Part shown: piece after piece, positions 1-7,313 of the stretch
Layout of the letters: every line of letters starts with the position of its first letter
Numbering within the stretch: position 1 is the first letter of the stretch
Origin: Nonomuraea solani
GTDB taxonomy: Bacteria; Actinomycetota; Actinomycetes; Streptosporangiales; Streptosporangiaceae
Assembly: GCF_900108335.1 (NCBI RefSeq)
Contig: NZ_FNVT01000011.1
Span: forward strand, 20,218-84,217
Length of the DNA: 64,000 nucleotides
Direction: 5' to 3'
Position numbers and translations under genes: made by a program
Notes under the pieces: model-generated
Database searches by the model: none
The model's input: only the letters and a program-made list of their open reading frames with translations
What the model was told of the DNA's origin: nothing

Positions 1-684
1 AACGCCGCCGCCTCCGTCTGGAACAACAGCAGCAAGAAGGTCCGCGTCTACTTCAACACCGGACACACCGGCACCTTCCAGGACTTCGCCCCTGGCGCCA
101 AGGCCAACCTGAACGCCACGCTCAAGAACCAGAACGCCTCACACCAGTTCGCCCCGTCGTCGACGCCGACGCCGACCGGGTGCAAGACCGACGGCACGGA
201 CACGAAACTGCCCACGACGATCCTCGTGTACCGCAAGTCCCTCGATCGCGTGGAGCGGGTGGAGTTCAAGACCTACGTCAAGAACGTCCTGCCCAACGAG
301 TGGATCACGAGCTGGCCGAGCGAGTCGCTCAAGGCCGGGGCGATGGCCGTGAAGAACTTCGGCTGGTACTGGGCGCTGCACTCCAACCGTAAGACGTCCG
401 ACGGCCGGTGCTTCGACGTCTACGACCACACGTCGAGCCAGGTGTACAAGCCCGGCTCCGCCAAGGCGGTGACGAGCGCCGCCGTGGACGCGACCTGGGG
501 CGCCCGGCTGACCCGCAGCGGGAAGATCTTCCGAGCCCAGTACTGCGCCACGACGACGGCGTGCGGCAACTGGGTCAACGGCGACTGGATGTCGCAGTAC
601 GGCTCGCGCGACAAGGCCAACGCGGGCTGGAGCTACTCCAGGATCCTCAAGCACTACTACACGGGGATCGTTCTCGGCTCCTGA
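1..684 (+). CDS. Secreted SpoIID/LytB-domain protein with I36-like segment, 5' truncated
   Basis: The reading frame is open from the first base of the window, so the start lies upstream; 227 residues are visible. Residues about 5-50 (SVWNNSSKKVRVYF) resemble the beta-rich peptidase inhibitor I36 family. After a short Thr/Pro linker, the segment with YVKNVLPNEW and ESLKAGAMAVKNF matches the SpoIID/LytB signature (YV.GVLP.EW...ALKAQA.AAR). In sporulating firmicutes SpoIID is a lytic transglycosylase; actinobacterial relatives are extracellular and mostly uncharacterised. The Cys residues of the C-terminal part (RCFDV, QYCATTTACG) could form disulfides, in keeping with export. The fusion of an inhibitor-like domain to SpoIID is inferred from pattern only. 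Transcription appears to end at the hairpin just downstream. Confidence 0.75.
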   Translation, partial: NAAASVWNNSSKKVRVYFNTGHTGTFQDFAPGAKANLNATLKNQNASHQFAPSSTPTPTGCKTDGTDTKLPTTILVYRKSLDRVERVEFKTYVKNVLPNEWITSWPSESLKAGAMAVKNFGWYWALHSNRKTSDGRCFDVYDHTSSQVYKPGSAKAVTSAAVDATWGARLTRSGKIFRAQYCATTTACGNWVNGDWMSQYGSRDKANAGWSYSRILKHYYTGIVLGS

Positions 685-699
685 TCTTCTCCGACTTGA

Positions 700-730
700 A
701 TTCCCCGCCGTACCGCGCACGGCGGGGAAT
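700..730. terminator. Bidirectional intrinsic terminator
   Basis: A perfect 12-bp inverted repeat (ATTCCCCGCCGT / ACGGCGGGGAAT) with a 7-base loop lies between the convergent SpoIID gene and the HTH/NBR1 gene. The right arm overlaps the last base of the latter. There is no long T tract, as is usual for actinomycete terminators. Confidence 0.75.
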
Positions 731-1695
731 CAGAGTTCGCCGACGATGATCTGGAAATTGATCGGCCGGCTTCCAGGGAACGCGACCGTTCCCGAAGCGT
801 CGACCATCTTGAACCGTACGTAGCACAGGCCCGGCTTCCTGGGCGTGGTGACGTCGGTCCGGATGTCGACCGTCTCGCCAGGTTCCGTGTCCTCAATGGG
901 CACGTCGGAGATGGTCTGACAATGATCGGCACGCTGCGTGGGGTCGAGGCGACGCAGCGAATATCCCTTCCATGGCACGTTCCCGGCGTTCTTGAGCCGC
1001 CACACCTTGGGCATGGTCTTACCGGGAGCGACGCGGGTGCAGTCGGCGAGCGTGACGTCTTCGACGAACACCGCCGCATCGCCCTTGTGCAACGGCGGGG
1101 CCCAGGGCGGATTGGTCACGCGCACCGGGCATTCGGCCGGGGCCGCCGCGGCGATCGATGGACTGCCGGTCGGGTTCGTGCTGGGTCGGCTGGGCTCGGA
1201 GCCGCGATTGACGGTGACCACGACGATGACCGCCGCCGCCCCGAGGATGACGGCCGCCGCCACCAAGGCGACCGGCCGGCTCAGCCATAATCGCCCCGAC
1301 GATGGGCGCGGCGGCTGGACGTCGGGGGCGGGCGTCTCGCTGCCGATCTCCACGGTACGAAGGTCCACACCGCCGGTGACGGAGGCCGCGAGTCCGTCGG
1401 CCGATCGGTCCGCCGAGGGACTCCCGGCGCTGACCGATCTGACCGCCAGGTTCGCCGCCTCCCAGCGTTCGCGGTAAGCGGCGGGGTCGGCGTCGCACAC
1501 CTTGACGAACTCGACGGTGGTCTCCCAGCTCGGGAGCCGATTACCCTTCGTGGCCTCGTGCAACGTCGTGTGAGAAATGGCCCCCGACCTGCCGGACATC
1601 TCCCGGAAGGGCGGGTTGCCGACCGCGTTGCGCAGGTCACGAAGGGCCTCCGCGAAGTCTTCGATCATCTCCGCCCGTGCACGCGTGTCGTCCAC
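730..1695 (-). CDS. Membrane-tethered HTH protein with C-terminal NBR1-Ig-like domain
   Basis: From the GTG at 1695 the protein has about 321 residues. The N-terminal ~80 residues (EDFAEALRDLRNAVGNPPFREMSGRSG...SHTTLHEATKG) match the actinobacterial XRE-like DNA-binding domain found at the head of many membrane proteins. A Pro/Ser-rich linker and one hydrophobic segment (PVALVAAAVILGAAAVIVVV) follow. The C-terminal ~110 residues (DVTLADCTRVAPGKTMPKVW, NAGNVPWKGY) are an NBR1-type Ig-like domain placed outside the membrane. A cytoplasmic DNA-binding head joined to an outer Ig domain suggests a one-component signalling protein; this is inference. I chose the GTG at 1695 because a TTGAGT/TACCTT pair with an 18-base spacer would put the transcript start at that codon (leaderless). 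A GTG at 1746 is an in-frame alternative. Confidence 0.75.
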   Translation of the reverse strand: MDDTRARAEMIEDFAEALRDLRNAVGNPPFREMSGRSGAISHTTLHEATKGNRLPSWETTVEFVKVCDADPAAYRERWEAANLAVRSVSAGSPSADRSADGLAASVTGGVDLRTVEIGSETPAPDVQPPRPSSGRLWLSRPVALVAAAVILGAAAVIVVVTVNRGSEPSRPSTNPTGSPSIAAAAPAECPVRVTNPPWAPPLHKGDAAVFVEDVTLADCTRVAPGKTMPKVWRLKNAGNVPWKGYSLRRLDPTQRADHCQTISDVPIEDTEPGETVDIRTDVTTPRKPGLCYVRFKMVDASGTVAFPGSRPINFQIIVGEL

Positions 1696-1746
1696 CGTGC
1701 GAAGGTAACAGCACCCACTGTCTTCACTCAACTCAAACCGGACCAC

Positions 1747-1777
1747 TTGTCGGACATTTATCGATTTATCCGGACAA
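1747..1777. promoter_or_regulatory. AT-rich inverted repeat, candidate operator
   Basis: TTGTCGGA (1747-1754) and TCCGGACAA (1769-1777) are near-perfect inverted arms around an AT-rich centre that itself holds ATCGAT. The element lies about 50-80 bases upstream of the HTH/NBR1 start and is much more AT-rich than its surroundings. It may be an autoregulatory site; no binding protein is known. Confidence 0.4.
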
Positions 1778-1830
1778 TGCGCTATAAATGGTGCATTTTA
1801 TTGGGCGGAAAAGAGCTCCCCGCACCGGCC

Positions 1831-2412
1831 TCATCCCAGAAGCAGGACCAGCAGCAGTCCCGCACCGAGCACGAAGTCCAGCACGCCGCACCATTCGGCG
1901 AACGACCGGGCGACGACCTTGTTCGCGCGCCAGTGGAAGGCGTCCCACGTGGCGTGGCCGAGCAGCCCGGCCGCCACCAGGTAGCCGCCGACCGGGACGG
2001 GAACCGCCAGCACCAGCAGGCCGAAGGCCATGAAGGCGACGGCGCCCGGTGACTGCAGCGCGTACACGCCGGGCCTGCGCAGCCGGCCGTTGATCAGCCC
2101 CACCGCGACGAGGACGATCACGACGAGTGCCAGCGCCGGCCACGGGTCGAGCTTGAGCAGGCGCATGACCACGACCGTCGCCAGCGCCGCGATCACCACC
2201 GCCCAGGTGATGCGGGGCCGGTCGACCACCGCGAGGAACAGGTAGCCCGTGGCGGGCAGGACGAAAATGATCAGGTACTCCAGGCCGTCACCGACGTCGG
2301 AGAGGCTGATGGCCGCGGCGGCGAGCGCCAGCCAGGTCGGCCAGCGGCGTCCTATCGCGGACACCGCGCGCAGCCACGCAGGCCGTCTGTCTTCTTGGGA
2401 GTGTGTTGTCAT
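1831..2412 (-). CDS. Polytopic integral membrane protein, unknown function
   Basis: A 193-residue protein starting at the ATG at 2412 (a GTG two codons earlier is possible). After a charged N-terminus (SQEDRRPAWLRAVSAIGRRW) there are about six hydrophobic segments, including LEYLIIFVLPATGYLFLAVV, ALALVVIVLVAVGLI and a C-terminal VLGAGLLLVLLLG. Between them, GHATWDAFHWRANKVVARSFAEW may be a conserved loop. I do not recognise a catalytic family. It sits between the HTH/NBR1 gene and an MFS gene, all on the minus strand, with gaps of about 85 and 90 bases, so an operon is possible but unproven. Confidence 0.7.
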   Translation of the reverse strand: MTTHSQEDRRPAWLRAVSAIGRRWPTWLALAAAAISLSDVGDGLEYLIIFVLPATGYLFLAVVDRPRITWAVVIAALATVVVMRLLKLDPWPALALVVIVLVAVGLINGRLRRPGVYALQSPGAVAFMAFGLLVLAVPVPVGGYLVAAGLLGHATWDAFHWRANKVVARSFAEWCGVLDFVLGAGLLLVLLLG

Positions 2413-2502
2413 GGCCACACCGTGATCCGCGCCCCGCGCGGGGCACCACCGTCGCGGCGAGACAGGTCCGAAATCGTGGGATGCCGGTCCTCCGGACCGC
2501 GG

Positions 2503-3744
2503 TCAGCCCGTGGACGGCCGTTCCGCGGCGATCGTCGCCCCTTGGTCCTGCCACCCCCGCCCCCAACTGATCGCGGCGGGGACGGCCACGAGCGTCGCGG
2601 CCACGCCCGCGAGCGCGATGGCCGCGCCGGATCCGAGCGCGTCGGCGAGCACACCGGCCGCCAGCGCTCCCAGCCCCTGGACCGTGATCACTCCGGTGGA
2701 CATCACACCCAGCCCCTGAGCCCGGACCTCGTCGGGGATCCTCTGTGCGAAGCTCGCCCCTAATTGGGTGTGGTACGCCATCGCGAACGCGCCGGAGAGC
2801 GCGAACAACGCCATGGACGCCACCAGGGGCAGATAGAGGAACCCAAAGAGCAGCGGGATCCCGGCCAGCACCGCGAGCACCCCGATCAACCGCACGCGCC
2901 TCTCGCTGGGCACCCACCGGGTGAAGACCAGGGCCCCGATCACGCTGCCCGCCGGATCGCTGGCCATGATCAGGCCCACGGCCACCGCACCCTCACCCAG
3001 GCTCGTCGCGTACGGGGCCGCCAGGGCTTCGGGGGTGACGTGGAAACCGCACAACCAGGCCAGCAGGGTGAGCGTACGCAGGACGGGATCCTTCCAGATC
3101 ACCGCCATTCCGCCGCCGGCCGTCGTACCCACGGCCCCGTTCCGGTCCTTCGGCCGCGCCGCCGGGCGGTGCGACACCCCCCACCAGACGGCCCCGGCAG
3201 AAAGCGCGAAGGTCGCCGCGTTCAGCGCCAGGGCAGTGGAAGGACCGATGAAGGCGACCAGCGCGCCACCACCGGCGAACCCGGCCAGTTGCGCGGACTG
3301 GATCGTGATGTGGCGAATGGCCAGCCCCACGACGTATTTCTCGCCGGTCAGCACATCGGCCAGCATCGCGAGCTGCGCCGCCTTGAACGGCCCGTGCAGG
3401 GTGACCATCAGCGCCAGCAGCACGCACAACACCCAGAACGGGGTGCCGGGAATGGCCATGGGCGCGACCAGGGCGACGCGAGCGAGGTCGGTCACGATCA
3501 TGACATTGCGCCGAGGGTAACGGTCTGCCAGACCCGACAGGAGCAGCCCGCCCACCAGCGACGGCAGGTAGGTCAGCGCGTAGGTCAGCCCGGTCAGCCC
3601 CGCCGACGCGGTGCGCTGGTAGACGAGTACGGCGAGCGCGACCCGGGCCAGTTGGTCACCGGCGACGGACGTGAGCTCGGCCAGCCACATCGCCCGGAAC
3701 TCGCGCATCGCGAATACCGACGCATAGGTAACTTCTTTTTTCAC
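2503..3744 (-). CDS. MFS transporter, DHA3/EntS-like
   Basis: 413 residues with about 12 membrane segments. The N-terminus (FAMREFRAMWLAELTSVAGDQ) and motif A (GLADRYPRRNVM) are typical of the MFS_3 drug/siderophore exporter group that includes EntS and macrolide exporters. The GTG at 3744 was chosen because the known family begins just before the VFAVREFR-type motif; an upstream in-frame codon at 3846 would add 34 atypical residues. The substrate cannot be told. EntS-type proteins export siderophores, but this gene lies about 18 kb from the siderophore locus and has no visible iron box, so a link is speculation. Confidence 0.85.
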   Translation of the reverse strand: MKKEVTYASVFAMREFRAMWLAELTSVAGDQLARVALAVLVYQRTASAGLTGLTYALTYLPSLVGGLLLSGLADRYPRRNVMIVTDLARVALVAPMAIPGTPFWVLCVLLALMVTLHGPFKAAQLAMLADVLTGEKYVVGLAIRHITIQSAQLAGFAGGGALVAFIGPSTALALNAATFALSAGAVWWGVSHRPAARPKDRNGAVGTTAGGGMAVIWKDPVLRTLTLLAWLCGFHVTPEALAAPYATSLGEGAVAVGLIMASDPAGSVIGALVFTRWVPSERRVRLIGVLAVLAGIPLLFGFLYLPLVASMALFALSGAFAMAYHTQLGASFAQRIPDEVRAQGLGVMSTGVITVQGLGALAAGVLADALGSGAAIALAGVAATLVAVPAAISWGRGWQDQGATIAAERPSTG

Positions 3745-3917
3745 CTGTCGAGTCTGCCGAAACCCCAAAAGCGGGGCGGACGTTTCAAGAAACAGCGAAC
3801 ATTTGAGAACCGCCCGCGAACTAACCGGCGTGCTAATGTCCACCAATTGTCAGGTCGATTTAATGGAAAGAAGGGGAGACGTCATGAAGCGTGGCAAGGA
3901 CCAATAGTCGCGACAGG

Positions 3918-3947
3918 CATCCTGGGCGGCCTGAGCCGTCCAGGATG
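3918..3947. terminator. Hairpin terminator
   Basis: CATCCTGGGCGGC / GCCGTCCAGGATG form a 13-bp stem (one G-U pair in one strand's RNA) closed by a CTGA tetraloop. It lies about 80 bases past the 3' end of the minus-strand RibD-like gene and just upstream of the MFS promoter. A 7-codon plus-strand frame (3884-3907, ATG with GGGGAG before it) directly precedes the hairpin. This gives the look of a short leader plus terminator, but no plus-strand gene follows. Confidence 0.5.
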
Positions 3948-4026
3948 TGTCATCGGGGGCTGCCGGCGCGCCGGGCGACGTAGACGGTGATCCCGAAGAC
4001 GACCAGGGCTCCGCACACGCTGCCCG

Positions 4027-4617
4027 CTAGCGGACTTCGTACCGGAGATGGGTCACGCCTGGCGCCGGGACGGCCTCGATCAGGCGCAGGTGCACGTGCT
4101 GGGGCAGCGCCTGGAAGAACGGGCGGCCGCCGCCGAGCAGGATCGGCACCTGGTGCAGGATCACCTCATCGACCAGGCCCGCCTCCAGCGCGGAGGCCAG
4201 CACACCACCGCCCATCAGGCCGACGTCCTTGCCACCGGCCGCCGCCCGGGCCGCCGCGATCGCATCCCGGATGCCGGTGGTGATCAGCGTCTGCCGCTCG
4301 GTGATCTCCGGCGCGTACCGGTGGCTGAGGATGAACGGCCGGGCCGCCGGGTGGGGGCTGCCGCCGCCGAAGTGGTCGGAGTCCTCGTACGTGTTGCGCC
4401 CGATCACCAGCGCACCCACCCGCGCGGCGGCCGCGTCGAACACCCGGGCACTGGGCTCGCTCAGCTTGAAGCCGTCGAAGACCTGGCTGGGCGTGTCGCC
4501 GTTGAAGTACCAGTCGAACAGCATCGTCCCGTCGCCGAGACCGTGCCCCGCGCCGGGACCGTGGCCGGTGATGAAGCCGTCGACCGATACCGAGTGGGCG
4601 CTGATGACCTTGCTCAT
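4027..4617 (-). CDS. Dihydrofolate reductase family protein (RibD C-terminal domain)
   Basis: 196 residues, the usual length for this stand-alone family. Recognisable parts are the N-terminal strand ISAHSVSVDGF, GALVIGRNTYE, and the nucleotide-binding GLMGGGVLASALEAGLVDE followed by PILLGGGRPFF. The fold is that of the pyrimidine reductase RibD/DHFR, a NADPH-dependent reductase, but stand-alone members have mostly unknown substrates and are not the riboflavin enzyme itself. The ATG at 4617 has AAAGGA about 9 bases upstream. The promoter region carries a strong inverted repeat (4633-4689). Confidence 0.85.
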   Translation of the reverse strand: MSKVISAHSVSVDGFITGHGPGAGHGLGDGTMLFDWYFNGDTPSQVFDGFKLSEPSARVFDAAAARVGALVIGRNTYEDSDHFGGGSPHPAARPFILSHRYAPEITERQTLITTGIRDAIAAARAAAGGKDVGLMGGGVLASALEAGLVDEVILHQVPILLGGGRPFFQALPQHVHLRLIEAVPAPGVTHLRYEVR

Positions 4618-4632
4618 GTGCCTGATCCTTTC

Positions 4633-4689
4633 GGGGTTCCTTGAGGAGACCCCATGACCATAGCATCCTGAGTTCCCTCAAGGAACCCC
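4633..4689. repeat. Perfect 14-bp inverted repeat in promoter region, candidate paired operator
   Basis: GGGGTTCCTTGAGG (4633-4646) and CCTCAAGGAACCCC (4676-4689) are exact inverted copies 29 bases apart. They lie directly upstream of the RibD-like gene and at the 3' end of the eroded gene. The second copy extends to a dyad of its own (GTTCC-CTCAA-GGAAC). Two inverted copies of one site suggest a regulator binding as a pair of dimers, or a transcript hairpin; both are inference. Confidence 0.5.
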
Positions 4690-4694
4690 ATCGG

Positions 4695-5077
4695 CTTTCC
4701 GGCCAGATGGGTTCCGCGCGTGCGGCGGCGGCGCGGATGGCCGGACCGTCGATCGCGAATTCGGCCGCGTCGAGCCCCGCACCCGGTCACGAGCACGTCA
4801 GCGCGACCCGCCCCGGAGGCGGCAGCGGCCAGGCCCACAGCCTCATGACGATGTCCACAGATGGCTCAGGCCCGCTGCTGGTAGAACTCTCGAACCGGAA
4901 CAGAATCGGACCGATCCCCCCACGCAACCCCGTCTCGTCGTCCTGGGCGACCTCGGTCCCGTCCGCGAAGCGCAGCCCGAACCGCAGGCCGTCGCCTTCT
5001 CCGGGCACATCCCGGCCATGCGCCTCCACCTCGATCATCCGCGGCGGCATCCAGTCGTCCCCGGGCGTTTTCGACAT
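4695..5077 (-). pseudogene. Eroded actinobacterial hypothetical gene with in-frame TGA
   Basis: From the ATG at 5077 the frame reads MSKTPGDDWMPPRMIEVE, FGLRFADGTEVAQDDE, GGIGPILFRFE and MRLWAWPLPPPG, then meets TGA at 4789-4787. Directly after the stop, the same frame goes on with coding character (PGAGLDAAEFAIDGPAI, AARAEPIWPE). I recognise the pattern of a common actinobacterial protein of unknown function whose members end ...WPLPPPGPL.F.CEWP...IWP. The stop falls exactly where that family has Trp, so TGG has become TGA. No stop follows the IWP end in this frame, so the 3' end is also lost. The 96-residue truncated form may still be made. Confidence 0.6.
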
Positions 5078-5138
5078 GCTCAAAGCATGAGCCGCCCGGC
5101 TCGCCGGCGAAAGGTCGAATCCTTCGGCGATCCTTGAA

Positions 5139-5318
5139 ATGAATTTCGTCAAGGGTGAGAAATGCAGAGCATTTAACTGGAGAGAGGTGGCGGTCGAGGA
5201 GCTCCTCCAGGGCAGGACGCCTGCCGGAAGCGGCTGGAAAGCAGGCGTTGACGGCAAGGCGCTCACCGATGCCTTCGTCGCCCGCCAAGGCGGACTGGTG
5301 CCTTCACCGACCCGGTGA
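5139..5318 (+). CDS. Possible small protein (59 residues), unknown
   Basis: An ATG at 5139 opens a 59-residue frame (MNFVKGEKCRAFNWREV, VEELLQGRTPAGSGW, ALTDAFVARQGG) with high G/C at third positions after the first 15 codons. I do not recognise it and no good ribosome binding site is visible. It fills the otherwise empty stretch between the eroded gene and rtcB. It could be a remnant. Confidence 0.3.
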   Translation: MNFVKGEKCRAFNWREVAVEELLQGRTPAGSGWKAGVDGKALTDAFVARQGGLVPSPTR

Positions 5319-5463
5319 AAATCGTTTGCGTCGCGGGGGCGGGCTCCGGGAACGTTGTGCCCATGAGGCACTAACGGACAGCAGTCGCCCATTCGAGATG
5401 CCACGGCGCCGATTCGCGCCGTGATGCCGCCTGCCCACACCCTGTTCCGCGAAGAGAGCGTCC

Positions 5464-6624
5464 TTGTCTCAGCACCATTCCCCGCTGCCGTCCGCCCCGG
5501 CCACGGTCACCGTGTTCGCCTCCCCCGATAGCTGGATCGAGTCCGATGCCGTCGCGCAGTGCCACCAGGTGGCCGCCCTCGACGGCATGACGCACGTCGC
5601 CGCCATGCCGGACCTGCACCCCGGTAAGGGCGCCCCCATCGGCGCCGCCATGGCGTCGACCATCCTGTACCCGTTCCTGGTGGGCTCCGACATCGGCTGC
5701 GGCATCGCCGTGTTCCCCATCAAGCTCAAGCGCGCCGTACCCGAGAAGCTCGCCGCCCGGTTCCCCGACCTCGACCGCGCGCTGGACCCCGAGCAGGATG
5801 CCGACGACCCGGCCTGGGCCGTCGTCAAGGGCGACATTCCGGCCGGTCACGTCGAGGGCCTCGGTACGGTCGGCCGGGGCAACCACTTCGTCGAGCTGGC
5901 CCGGATCGGGACCGTCTTCGAGCCGGACCACGCGACCCGTCTCGGGCTTACCGCCGGCGACCTGGTCCTCGTCGTCCACAGCGGTTCGCGGGGGCTGGGC
6001 GAACGGATCCTGCGGGCGCACACCTCGCTGCACGGCGCCGGTCCCGCTCCTGATCCCGGCGCCTACCTGGCGATGCATGACGACGCCGTACGCTGGGGCT
6101 CGCTCAACCGGCGGCTGATGGCCGCCCGGGTCGCCCATGCCCTGGGGGCCGAGCCCACCGAGCCGATCGTCGACCAGTGCCACAACCTGGTCGAGGTCCG
6201 CGACGGGATCTACCTGCACCGCAAGGGAGCGGCACCGGGTGACGGCCGCGACGTGCTCATCGCCGGTACGCGCGGCACCCCCTCCTACCTCGTGGCCGCC
6301 CACGCCGGGCCGGACGCCGGCCATTCCGTGGCGCACGGCGCGGGCCGCAAGATGTCGCGCGCGGACGCCCTGCGCCGGGGCAAGGCCAAGCACACGGTCG
6401 AGGAGCTGCGCCGTACGCCGGTGGGGTCGCTGGTGGTGTGCGGCGACCGCCAGCTGCTGTTCGAGGAGGCGCCGACGGCGTACAAGCGTATCGAGCAGGT
6501 GATCAACGACCTCGTCGACCACGACCTGGCCACGCCCGTGGCCACCACGATCCCGCTGGTCACCTACAAGACCGCCGACCTCGGTTCCACGCCCCGCAAG
6601 CGTCGTGGGCGAGGCCGCTCGTGA
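5464..6624 (+). CDS. rtcB: RtcB-family RNA ligase (RtcB2 type, linked to PrfH)
   Basis: 386 residues, the short RtcB form that is encoded next to release factor H. RtcB joins RNA 3'-phosphate or 2',3'-cyclic phosphate ends to 5'-OH ends using GTP and Mn2+. The metal and guanylylation motifs are present: DIGCGI with the metal-binding Cys (residues ~79-84), GRGNHF, HSGSRGLG, and the GMP-accepting His in HGAGRKMSR. The start is a TTG at 5464 with AGAGAG upstream; no ATG is available before the conserved ASPDSWIE region. The last codons overlap the prfH start (GTGA), so translation is probably coupled. In other bacteria the pair rescues and re-ligates ribosomes cleaved in the decoding centre. Confidence 0.9.
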   Translation: MSQHHSPLPSAPATVTVFASPDSWIESDAVAQCHQVAALDGMTHVAAMPDLHPGKGAPIGAAMASTILYPFLVGSDIGCGIAVFPIKLKRAVPEKLAARFPDLDRALDPEQDADDPAWAVVKGDIPAGHVEGLGTVGRGNHFVELARIGTVFEPDHATRLGLTAGDLVLVVHSGSRGLGERILRAHTSLHGAGPAPDPGAYLAMHDDAVRWGSLNRRLMAARVAHALGAEPTEPIVDQCHNLVEVRDGIYLHRKGAAPGDGRDVLIAGTRGTPSYLVAAHAGPDAGHSVAHGAGRKMSRADALRRGKAKHTVEELRRTPVGSLVVCGDRQLLFEEAPTAYKRIEQVINDLVDHDLATPVATTIPLVTYKTADLGSTPRKRRGRGRS

Positions 6625-7235
6625 GCGTCCATCTGCTGCTGTCGGCCGGGCGCGGCCCGCAGGAGTGCGCCTGGGCACTGGCCCGGCTCCTGCGCCGCCT
6701 GGAAACCGACGCCACCCGGCAGAGCCTGCGCACCCACCGGGCCGAGACCGTGCCCGGTGACCGGCCCGGCACCTACCGCTCGGCCCTGATCGAGATCACG
6801 GGAGCCGGCGCCGAGGCGTTCGCCGCCTCGTGGACGGGCACCCTGTGCTGGCAGGCCCCCAGCCCGTACCGGACCGGCATCGGCCGGAAGAACTGGTACG
6901 TCACCGCCCAGCCGTGCCAGGTCGACACCCCGCGCACGACGTTCGCGGAAGCGGACGTCGACATCGTCGCCTGCCGCACCGGCGGCCCGGGCGGCCAGCA
7001 CCGCAACAAGGCCAGCACGGCGGTACGCGCGACCCACCGGCCCTCGGGGCTCGTCGTCGTGGTGGACACCGAGCGCCGGTTCAGCCTCAACCGCCGCATC
7101 GCCCTGCGACTGCTGCGAGAGCGCATCGAGCACGGCGACGACGTGGCGGAACGCGACCTCACCACCGCCCGCTGGCGCATCCACGACGACCTCGTACGCG
7201 GCGACCCCACCCGCGTCGAACGCCCGGAAGCCTAG
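6621..7235 (+). CDS. prfH: Peptide chain release factor H
   Basis: 204 residues starting at the GTG at 6621, which overlaps the rtcB stop by 4 bases. The catalytic GGQ loop is clear (CRTGGPGGQHRNKAST) and is followed by the basic tail expected of class I release factors (NRRIALRLLRERI). The N-terminal ~95 residues (LLLSAGRGPQECAWALARLL) match PrfH, which lacks the normal codon-recognition region of RF1/RF2. PrfH hydrolyses peptidyl-tRNA on ribosomes with damaged 16S rRNA, after which RtcB repairs the break. Gene order rtcB-prfH as one unit is the known arrangement (elsewhere prfH may come first). Confidence 0.9.
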   Translation: MSVHLLLSAGRGPQECAWALARLLRRLETDATRQSLRTHRAETVPGDRPGTYRSALIEITGAGAEAFAASWTGTLCWQAPSPYRTGIGRKNWYVTAQPCQVDTPRTTFAEADVDIVACRTGGPGGQHRNKASTAVRATHRPSGLVVVVDTERRFSLNRRIALRLLRERIEHGDDVAERDLTTARWRIHDDLVRGDPTRVERPEA

Positions 7236-7313
7236 GCGAATGGCGTTGGCTCGCCCCCGTCCTCGTCGTGGTCTCCGTGCGGATCGGCCCCGACGGCCGG
7301 AGTCATAGGGCCG

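Noticed and set aside
2503..3744. MFS transporter as exporter of the coelichelin-type siderophore
   Set aside because: It is 18 kb away, has no iron box, and the locus already has a dedicated ABC pair.
3884..3907. Seven-codon leader peptide with hairpin as a transcription attenuator
   Set aside because: No plus-strand gene lies downstream and the codons show no run of one amino acid; the hairpin fits better as the terminator of the minus-strand gene.
5371..6678. 435-codon minus-strand frame opposite rtcB
   Set aside because: rtcB on the plus strand has every active-site motif; the antisense frame has none.
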